Of a stretch of DNA of 64,000 nt, positions 52,661 to 61,507 are shown piece after piece. Under the pieces are notes generated by a model, which was not told the DNA's origin, did no database searches, and saw only the letters and a list, made by a program, of their open reading frames with translations. Location of the stretch: NCBI GenBank assembly GCA_905160935.1, contig CAJHZI010000481.1, positions 766,501-830,500 on the forward strand, in the 5' to 3' direction. The translations under genes were made by a program, and so were the position numbers. Positions within the stretch are counted from its first letter, which is position 1. Each line of letters starts with the position of its first letter. Source of the stretch: Enchytraeus crypticus. Its lineage: Eukaryota > Annelida > Clitellata > Enchytraeida > Enchytraeidae.

Positions 52661-55600
52661 CTAAAAGTAGTAGTAAATATAGGCCCATAGCTAAAGAGAG
52701 AGCAATCTTAATCACATCAAATAAGTTGATGTGATTAAGATAGTATCAAGTAGCTCCATTTCACTGTTATCATAAATTTAGGTTTTACTGTTATATAAAG
52801 TTATTTCACTGCTTTATAAATTTTTGTTGTCATTTATTTTTGGTAAAGCATGCATGAAGTGGGTTGTGTTAAATTCATTCAGTCGATTTCGCTCAAACAA
52901 ATTTTTATTTTTGTTTACTCGTGCTTACAACTGATTATTTTGTAATAAGCACGGACATACTCACATTGACTTCTCGGATTTTGGCTTGTACCGTTTTTGG
53001 ACCCCACATTCTGCTCATTGGATTGGACTTGGTACCATAGTGGTCAATGTGGTCATGGACGAAAATAGCACTGTAAATCTGTTGTTGTTGTTTCTAGCAG
53101 TAGGCCAACGTTTCTTATTGTACAGACCGGCGATCATTTACTTTTAGCTACTCTGGCGCTACTGTGGTTTATTGTATAGAGCGTTGCTCTTACAAATTTA
53201 CTTAAATTTTTAAAAATATTTTTCAAGTTATCAAAATAGCAATTAAATTGTAACTGAAAATTGTATTTTCTATCTCATTTAATTGGTAGAATTTAACCGA
53301 AGCACTTCAGGAATGAATTTCAAAAATCACATTAAAAGCATTCATATTTGTTTTAAATATAGGCCCCTATCTCAATTTTTGTAAAATATGACTGAAGTTC
53401 TATTATAGAACGTTAGAAAGTTACAAGTAAACCACGAGACTGCAGATATTGCCCTCTATTTCGGTAGCCTACTTTTTAAGTTTGAACGTTTCTAAAAATT
53501 CTTTGAATTATTGTTAAAAATTATTCTTACCTTCCTCGCGAATATTGCCAGTCTTATATTTAATCGAGTTCGCATTTTCGTTGTTAAATACGTAGCCGTT
53601 AATAGATTTTTTGCGCAGTCGATGGCATCTGAAATAAAGCAGTATATTAGGTATAAATGCCAACAATAAATTTTGGTAGGAAGTTTTCGTGGCTCTCTGA
53701 TTTTCGTTTTACGTTTATGTCTGAAAATTGTATTCGAAAAATTACGCTGTTGATAGATTTAGACAGTTACTTATACAGTGATAAGCCAAAGCAATAAATT
53801 AGTGAAATATCTTTAGAGACCCTTGGGTCAGACGAACAGTAGGCCTAAGTAGGTCTAATAGTAAGCATACATGTATATAATTAGAATTTTGGCTTTCCAT
53901 TGAAAAGACAACTAAAGCAAAATCCGAAGTTTTTGACATGTGGATTCCACTGCTAAAGTAAAGACTGATTAATTCGTATATTGACAATAGGTATGAACTA
54001 CAACAAATATCTTAAATAAGTAAACAAGTTGCATTTTCTATCACCAACACTAACCTGCAGATGATCAAAATTATGAGAATAGCCACGAATACACTGCTTC
54101 CTGCAGCCAATGCACCGAGTTTCACAGTCTTCCATGGACCCTCCAGAAATCCTTGTACTGCACAATGACAATATTTCGCTAATATTAAAGCAATATAGGT
54201 TCTTAGAGTGCGTATTATAATTGGGCGGTGAGCTAATAAATACAAATAGCTAACGAATGCATGAGTTTTCAGAGCTAAGAATCTTTAATTTTAAATGAAA
54301 GTGAACAACAACGATAATTTCTCATTGCTTTCGCATTGTTCAGGGAATTTTAGAGCCAATAATCAAGATAAAGAGATATCAAATGTACTAGATTTTGACT
54401 TATTTTTTCCTATTCGAAATGTATGATTAAAAAGCTAAGCAAAGCTAAGCGATTTAAGCGATCAATTAAAACCTACATTAAAACACAAGTAGATTTCACA
54501 GCAGTATTCTCAAGTCTATGAAGGCTCGAACCTTGAAGTCGTCAGGCTTAAATTTGAATAGATCTTGTTTTAAACGTAAGGATTAATGCATAAAATTCAA
54601 AGTAAGTTTTCAGTGAGTCAACGCAATAGATAAATTATTGATGAAAATTAACCAATCAGTCAGTCAATTATTGAGCCAATCAGTCCAATCACTCAATCGA
54701 TCATTAAATCAAACACAAAAAAAAATCAACCAATAAAATAATAAGAATGAATTAGTGAATCTATCAATCAGTCAATCAAAACAATTTTCAATAGTATACT
54801 TACCCACACAAGTGTGATTTACGGCAGCACTATCTACCTTATAGCCATCCCTACACTCGCAACCATAGTGACCATCAGTGTTGCTACACACACCGTTGAA
54901 AGAGTCGCAATTGTGGGTAGCGTTACCCTGACATTCGTCAATATCTTCGTGACCACAAAATAAGAAGAGATGTTAGAAAGACGAAAATGTCATGCTATTT
55001 ATTTTTTAGACCTACGCGTAAAACTCATTAAATATCGTATATTGGTGTAAGGTTTTGATGCGCCTTACTAGCTCAGGTATTACGTTGAGAACTAGTACAC
55101 CTAGGTTGTGTCATCGGTATTCAATGAAGAACAAATAGAGTTTTGGATAAAGAATTACTACAGCTGTCTCAATATTAATGGGCATGAGTAAGCTGAGTAT
55201 CTTGAGAAAAGATACGACTATGATGCATATCACTTCCCTGACATCATCCTTGTATGAGAAAATGGACGTTAAACCGCTATTGTTATTATTTATTAGCGAA
55301 ATATACTTGGCTCTGACGATATTGGTCCGGATGCTTAAACATAACTAAATAAGTTAATTATTTATAAAAAGCCAGACCTGCAAAAACTAAGGTCAACAAT
55401 AGCAAAATTAATCACACAGCTACTGATAAGTTACTTATTTTCAAGTAGGCTGATCTCAGTAACTAGCAGTAGAAATTATAGTTGAATAGGCTCAGTTAAT
55501 TGCATTCAGATCTACTAAACCTTTGCATGTGAGCCCATCCAACTGAAGGTCATAACCAGTCTGACATGAACATGAATATCCTCCCTCCGCATTCGTACAG

Positions 55601-58600
55601 TTATGCTCACACTGTCCGTTATCTTCCAGGCATTCGTCAATGTCTGCAAGGTTGTAATAAAAACATGGCAATAATTTAACAAATTTGATTTCGTCAGACT
55701 GGGCTGTCGTACAGCTAAGTAAGAACTAATAAAATTCTCTGAGCGCAGTGGTACCACTAAGTATTCTGTTTGTGGACTAAGGCGGGTGATTAGTTTTATC
55801 TGTTTATCTCTCGGCCATTTGAAATATTCCACAAATCATAAAGTATTTAGTGATAATGATAAGTAATGGCAGTTAAAATTGAAGGTCAAGCAAATCAAAC
55901 TTGTACGATGACGATAATAGCGAGTGGGCCATACTAGATATCATAAGAATGATTGATATTAATAAATTGCACAAATCCTGATAAATATGAGCTTCCGTGA
56001 AGTATTTAGGCTACAAAATTGTTAATTTTACCATTATCGTGTTATTTTATTAAATCGCACAGCTAAGTAATTAGTCAACAGTATCATATGTCTATAGTAT
56101 AGCAACTGATAGCTTATAGTTCAAACTGCTCATAATTAGCCAGCTACAATTACCATACTAAAATTATAGTATAATTAGAATGAACGTGTATAGACTAATT
56201 ATCATATGTATAGGCTATTCTCTCGCAATGGATAAGTTGAGGCAAAGAATATTCCTCAGTAGTGGAGTGGATATGCTATAGAAGCAGACTAGAGATTGAC
56301 TACGGATAGGCTTGAGATAAACTAGAACATATAGAAATCTCTGTGGCCATATATAGGCTACGATATAAAGAAATCCCAATAGGTGGAAATTGTTATAGTG
56401 TGATATTATATCAGTACATATTGTCTAGTGCATATTTCTCAAGCAACGGATAATTTTAGTGTATTCTCGTCATTAATAATAAAGATCATTTATAGCTTCT
56501 TCTTTACTTGTTTTGACCTACAGGAAGAAGAAGACACATTGGTTTTTCCCATAAATTCCAAGTTGACACATTGGTTTTCCCCATAAATTCCAAGTTGTTC
56601 TCTATTCTTTACCTCGAGTTTAAAACTTAAAATAACACATAATGTATTGTGCAATTTTTGAATTAATTGGCAGTTAACGGATATAGTTTGAAATATTATC
56701 TATATCATATACATGTATTATAAAATTTAATTTATATTATTGTCTTTGATGTATAACCATAAAAAATGCACTTAATTTTACCTGAACAACCCTGCCTATC
56801 AGAATCGAGAGTGAATCCTGAGCGACAGCTGCAGACATAACTACCGTCGTTGTTGGCACATATCTGCTTACACCCTCCATTGTTAACCGAACATTCGTCA
56901 GCATCTGGACATAAAACCAGATCAGTATTACAGTGCGTAGTGCAGTGCTTCACGACAACACCTCGAAAGTACTACTAACCAAATGTGTATGGTTAACTAG
57001 TTTCCCTTAAGGGTTGCAGCAGCTAGTGCAAATGCAGAAAATAAGAGAATTGGGAAGCCATTTAGAAGCTGAAAACAGAAGAATCATATTAATTTTGAAG
57101 TATAAAATGTTCAACGGCTAGGGGTCACAAATATTTCGGTATAGACTTTTGTGGATGGAAAAGGATTTAAAGAGCGGAATATAAAAGTTCTAAAGCAATG
57201 AATTAAAAGTTTTGTCACAAATAAAAATGTTTTTGGAACAAATAAAAAGAGAGCAAGGAAGGCACAATGAATTCAATTGCACTGAATTGTTGTTCTAATG
57301 GTAAGATATATAGAGTATTTAAATAACCTTATAGGATTGTGCAAAATTCATGTTCAAATTTACGTAATTACATTATTTACGGTTATGCAGCAATCAATTC
57401 ACATTAATTAATATCAAGCAATTCTATTTCGGAAAATGAAGTATGACCACATTTAAACCTAGGCCAATACCTGTACATCCTCGATTATCATGTGATAGTT
57501 GATATCCGCTGTTACAACTACAAATGAAACTTCCTGGAGTGTTGTTGCACACATGAGCACAGCCTCCCTTATTCGTTGCGCATTCGTTGATATCTAGAAA
57601 TATTTTAATTTAGTAACAACAAATATGAACTTGAGCTAACTGGTAATATTTTGTGTGATCATCATGACATTTTTTGTTAGCAACGTAATAGTAATTGTCA
57701 GATGAGAATAGTTTTTACTGGTGGTATAAACTTCAAATTCATATAACCTAAGTTATCGATATTTTACAATAGCTAATACTAATGATCCCAGATTTTATGT
57801 GCCTTATTATCTGCAATTATCTTACCAGGCAAAATCTAAATGGTCTTTGATATTTATACTTCGCTAAACCCTAGCCGGCTCTTATTTAAAGTTTTGTTAG
57901 ACAATATTATACTACATACGATGATTTATTTAAGGTTGAGTTGCGAGATGAAAACTTTAAAATATAATTTGCTTAACCATTTTGTCAGAATTGACTGCTA
58001 ATTTTTAAAATTTACCTCCACATCCTCGCTGATCATTTGATAGTTGATATCCAGTTTTACAGCTACAAGCAAAACTTCCTTGAGTGTTGTTGCACACATG
58101 AGCACAGCCACCCTTATTCACTGAGCATTCGTTGATATCTGGAGATATTTTCAAACAACTTAAATCTGTTGTAGTATTATTAGCAACAACAATTTATTAG
58201 CGTTATAGCCAACGTCGGTCTTAAAAGAAAGAAGCCCGAGCAGTAAATCTAAAACTACAGTTGTGAATAGTTCAAATTTCATATCTTGGTATTGTAATAT
58301 TTTTATATTTATAATTAAAAGTATATGGAATTTATGTATTTACCTTCTTAACATATAAACAATAAAATGTGATACGAATCGTTGATATTCGCAATATGTA
58401 CCTATGCATCCTCGCCTGTCAGTTAACAGTTGATATCCAGTGTTACAGCTGCAAGTGAAACTTCCTTGAGTGTTTGTACACACATGAGCACATCCTCCCT
58501 TATTCACAGAGCATTCGTTGATATCTACAGATATATTCAAACCTTTTTAATCAAATGAAATATCATCAGCCACAAATATTATATATTAGTCTTATGGACA

Positions 58601-59558
58601 ATTTCGGTCATAATATGTGAAGCCCGAGAACTAAGCAAAAACTACATGTATTAGAATACCCTATTTGTTGTTTATTCAAATGTCATATTTTTGTAGTCTA
58701 ATTCATTATATTTCGAATAGACAGATCAGAGAATTTGTAATTGTATTTTTCAATATATACGACAATCGTACCTAATAAAATTGTATGCTAAGAGCTGGTA
58801 TTCTAAAATTTACCTATGCATCCTCGTCTATCACTCGCCAGTTGGTATCCACTGCTACAACTGCAAACGAAACTTCCTTGAGTGTTAGTGCACACATGAG
58901 CACAGTCTCCCTTATTCGTTGCGCATTCGTTAATATCTGTAGATATATAGATCCATTTTCAAACTGGATAAGTTCGAATAAAGGTACCTCATTATTTTTT
59001 CAAATTGGATCAGCAATTCATGAAAGTTTCAAACGACCTGAGGTGGCATTAGGCTATATATGTATTTTCCAACTTACAGACAGGGAATAATAAAATACCA
59101 TACGTTTTGAGTTTGATACTATTAATTAAATTATTATACTCTGTTCATAAAAACAATAGTTAACGCTGCTAAATACAATTTTTAGAAGGTATGCTTACAT
59201 GATAATTGAAACTAACTACAAATGCTGCAAAGTAGGGTATCATATATTTTAGAGAGAGATATAAAAATGTAGAATAATTAAAACTAAATATTGCAAGGAT
59301 TACATTCCGCATATCAAATGAAAAACAACTTTAAAATATTTACCTGTACATCCACGCCTATCACTCGCCAGTTGATATCCACTGTTACAACTACAAGTGA
59401 AACTTCCTTGAGTGTTAGTACAAACATGGGCACAGCCACCCTTATTCACAGAGCATTCGTTGATATCTGGAAATGTTCAAATTCACAATGCAAATATATT
59501 TCAACTCGGCAAAATGATTTCCCCTTTTGTATTTTTGCTATTAATTAAATTGCCTCTA

Positions 59559-59626
<68 letters not shown>

Positions 59627-61424
59627 CCTAACCCGGATGTTAAATCGAGCCCTCCTAAACATTATTCCATTAATTAAAATAAGTCTGTCTATTTTATATT
59701 CGAACAATATGCAAGTAACTTATACCTGTACACCCACGTCTGTCATTCATCAGTTGATATCCACTGTTACAACTACAAACAAAACTGCCTTGAGTGTTGT
59801 TACAGACATGAGCACAGCCTCCCTTATTCGTTGAGCATTCGTTGATCTCTGTAGATACATATTTCCAATTTGAATAAGTTAAAATAAAAGTTAATTCATT
59901 GTTTTGGTCAAATTGGATCAGCAATTCATGAAAGTTTCAAACGTTCTCAGGTGGCATTATGTATTTTTCCAACTTACAGACAAGGAGTAATAAAGTAAAC
60001 CATACGCGTTGCGTTTGAAATCATTAATCAAACTATTATTTTCTGTTTATACAAACAATAATTCAAGCTATTAATTACAATTTTTAAAAGATATTCGCAC
60101 ATGATAATTGAAACTAATTAGACCTGCTGCAAAGTAAGAGATCATAAATTTTAGAGAGATATATAAAAAAGAATATAATTAAAACTAGATATTGCCAAGG
60201 ATGAAATTTCGCACATAAAATGAAAAACATCTTTAAAATATTTACCTGTACATCCACGCCTATCACTCGCCAGTTGATATCCACTATTACAGCTACAAGT
60301 GAAACTTCCTTGAATGTTAGTACACACATGAGCACATCCTCCCTTATTCACAGAGCATTCGTTGATATCTGAAAATATTAATCGGTAGAAGGCGACGAAC
60401 AAAAGATAAAGAATTCGAGAGATAAAAGCAATACAAAATTCAAGATGATCTGTATACAAATACGATTATAATTTAACATGTAGGCCTAATAACATTGGTA
60501 AATGGTATAAATGTTAAAATAATTGGAACTCAAATGTTTTATATGAGTTGGAAATAGGTATATTTTAAATAACAAATAGGGTATGCATTATAAAGCCATT
60601 TTTGACACTCCACGTAAGATTATTTCTTTGTGTGTTACAGTAAAAGTCGAATTAGAAAGCTATCATTAGCTTCTCACTGTTCTCTGCTCAACAAATATGA
60701 GTGATATCTACCTGTACATCCACGTCTATCACTCGCCAGTTGATATCCACTGTTACAGCTACAAGTGAAACTGCCTTCAGTGTTAGTACACACATGAGCA
60801 CAACCTCCCTTATTCACAGAGCATTCGTTGATATCTGGAAATATTAATCGGTAGACCTAGGCCCTATATTGAGTCTAAATTAGACTCTAAATCATATGCT
60901 TACAGTCATAACTGAGTTTTAGTATTTCAGAAAAAATTTAATTCCAGATATGCAACGTTTTAGTATAAACCAAACCAAAGCTGATGAACAAAACATAACG
61001 AATTCGAAAGATAAAAACCAATACAAAACTTCAAGATGACTTGTTTAAAATTGATTGTAATTTAACATGTATAAGTATAAAATATTGGTATATAGTATAA
61101 ATGATAAGATAATTAGGACTCAGATGTTGTAGATAAATTAAACATAGTTTCGTTTTAAAAATGAAATAAAGTATACATTCTAAAATTATTTATGATACTA
61201 CACGTTAGATTATCTCTTGGTTGGTTACAGTGGAGGTCTCTATAGAAATAGATCATAAGTTTCTCAATGTTCTGTCTTCATCAAATATGAGTGATATCTA
61301 CCTGTACATCCTCGTCTATCACTCGTCAGTTGATATCCACTGTTACAACTGCAAGTATAACTTCCTTGAGTGTTGGTACACACATGAGCACAGCCTCCCT
61401 TATTCATTGAGCATTCGTTGATAT
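52446..61424 (-). CDS. Gene 2: paralogous cbEGF-repeat type I membrane protein, 3' part with complete C-terminus
   Basis: Minus-strand gene, tandem paralogue of gene 1. The window holds twelve cbEGF exons (61302-61424 down to 54804-54944), the transmembrane exon 54055-54157, a juxtamembrane exon 53531-53628 and the terminal exon 52446-52660 with its TGA. Upstream exons, including any CUB, lie beyond a LINE at 61.5-64 kb and off the window. The last five exons match gene 1 in order, length and phase. The predicted cytoplasmic tail is about 100 residues, starts with a basic stop-transfer run and contains an NPSF motif. Its first recognised exon upstream and the next gene's last exon are about 11 kb apart (gene 1 exon at 41502, gene 2 stop at 52446). 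Confidence 0.85.
52705..52741. repeat. 16-bp perfect inverted repeat beside the last acceptor of gene 2
   Basis: Arms 52705-52720 and 52726-52741 (atcttaatcacatcaa and its complement), loop ataag. It lies 45-80 bp upstream of the acceptor at 52661, in the intron, so a hairpin would sit near the branch-point region. Confidence 0.85.
52968..53100 (+). mobile_element. CR1/L2-type LINE 3' tail
   Basis: Shares ggattttgg...accgtttttggacc and the later atggacgaaaatagcactgt segment with the 3' end of the element at 17133-17935. Ends in TTG repeats (ctgttgttgttgtttc). Confidence 0.65.
53531..53628 (-). CDS. Juxtamembrane cytoplasmic exon of gene 2
   Basis: 98 bp, entered in phase 2 and left in phase 1. 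Completes an Arg codon, then reads [20 protein letters not shown] and [12 protein letters not shown]. The basic RLRKK right after the membrane helix is a standard stop-transfer signal and fixes the orientation with the tail inside the cell. Confidence 0.85.
54055..54157 (-). CDS. Transmembrane exon of gene 2
   Basis: 103 bp, phase 1 in, phase 2 out. [15 protein letters not shown] then the helix [19 protein letters not shown]. Counterpart of 48-150 with about 90 percent nucleotide identity by eye. Confidence 0.87.
54804..54944 (-). CDS. Last EGF exon of gene 2
   Basis: 141 bp, phase 1-1, opens DIDEC. Loops: [21 protein letters not shown], then 14 residues with an NHT sequon. Counterpart of 817-957. 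Confidence 0.87.
55200..55290 (+). mobile_element. LINE-like 3' tail in gene 2 intron (empty for the Dong insertion)
   Basis: gagaaaatggacgttaaacc followed by a short ATT run. Same position as 1130-1331 in gene 1, where the ATT run has been expanded and carries two Dong/R4-like insertions. Confidence 0.5.
55521..55643 (-). CDS. Penultimate EGF exon of gene 2
   Basis: 123 bp, phase 1-1, opens DIDEC. Loops: [29 protein letters not shown]. Counterpart of 2212-2334. Confidence 0.87.
56782..56904 (-). CDS. EGF exon of gene 2 (ADEC type)
   Basis: 123 bp, phase 1-1, opens DADEC. Loops: [29 protein letters not shown]. Counterpart of 3677-3799 and part of the high-identity tract. Confidence 0.89.
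57471..57593 (-). CDS. cbEGF exon of gene 2
   Basis: 123 bp, phase 1-1, opens DINEC. Loops: [29 protein letters not shown]. Upstream intron class D. Confidence 0.87.
58016..58138 (-). CDS. cbEGF exon of gene 2
   Basis: 123 bp, phase 1-1, opens DINEC. Loops: [29 protein letters not shown]. Upstream intron class E. Confidence 0.87.
58402..58524 (-). CDS. cbEGF exon of gene 2
   Basis: 123 bp, phase 1-1, opens DINEC. Loops: [29 protein letters not shown]. Upstream intron class A. Close to gene 1 5328-5450 and 7473-7595. Confidence 0.87.
58814..58936 (-). CDS. cbEGF exon of gene 2
   Basis: 123 bp, phase 1-1, opens DINEC. Loops: [29 protein letters not shown]. Upstream intron class B. Confidence 0.87.
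   Translation of the reverse strand: MLTNAQRIRETVLMCALTLKEVSFAVVAVDTNWRVIDEDA
59344..59466 (-). CDS. cbEGF exon of gene 2
   Basis: 123 bp, phase 1-1, opens DINEC. Loops: [29 protein letters not shown]. Upstream intron class C, with the TA microsatellite at 59562-59624. Confidence 0.88.
59562..59624. repeat. (TA)n microsatellite in a class C intron of gene 2
   Basis: About 31 TA units followed by taggcctaacccggatg, the same flank as at 9198 in gene 1. Confidence 0.9.
59726..59848 (-). CDS. cbEGF exon of gene 2
   Basis: 123 bp, phase 1-1, opens EINEC. Loops: [29 protein letters not shown]. Same EINEC opening and LMND loop as gene 1 9302-9424. Upstream intron class B. Confidence 0.87.
60246..60368 (-). 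CDS. cbEGF exon of gene 2
   Basis: 123 bp, phase 1-1, opens DINEC. Loops: [29 protein letters not shown]. Upstream intron class G. Confidence 0.87.
60712..60834 (-). CDS. cbEGF exon of gene 2
   Basis: 123 bp, phase 1-1, opens DINEC. Loops: [29 protein letters not shown]. Upstream intron class G. Confidence 0.88.
61302..61424 (-). CDS. cbEGF exon of gene 2 (most upstream in window)
   Basis: 123 bp, phase 1-1, opens DINEC. Loops: [29 protein letters not shown]. Upstream intron class E, cut by a LINE at about 61508. Confidence 0.88.
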
Positions 61425-61507
61425 CTGCAGATATTATCAAACACCTTAAATCAGCTGGAGTATTATTAGCAACAACAATTTATTAGCGTTATAGCCATTG
61501 TCGGCCT

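Noticed and set aside
52446-52715. Open frame starting with a hydrophobic stretch ([18 protein letters not shown]), looking like a signal peptide of a small secreted protein
   Set aside because: The hydrophobic part is intronic pyrimidine-rich sequence before an acceptor at 52661; the rest joins in phase to the juxtamembrane exon of gene 2.
59412-59834. 140-codon plus-strand frame with an Ile-Tyr run
   Set aside because: It reads antisense through an EGF exon and a TA microsatellite.
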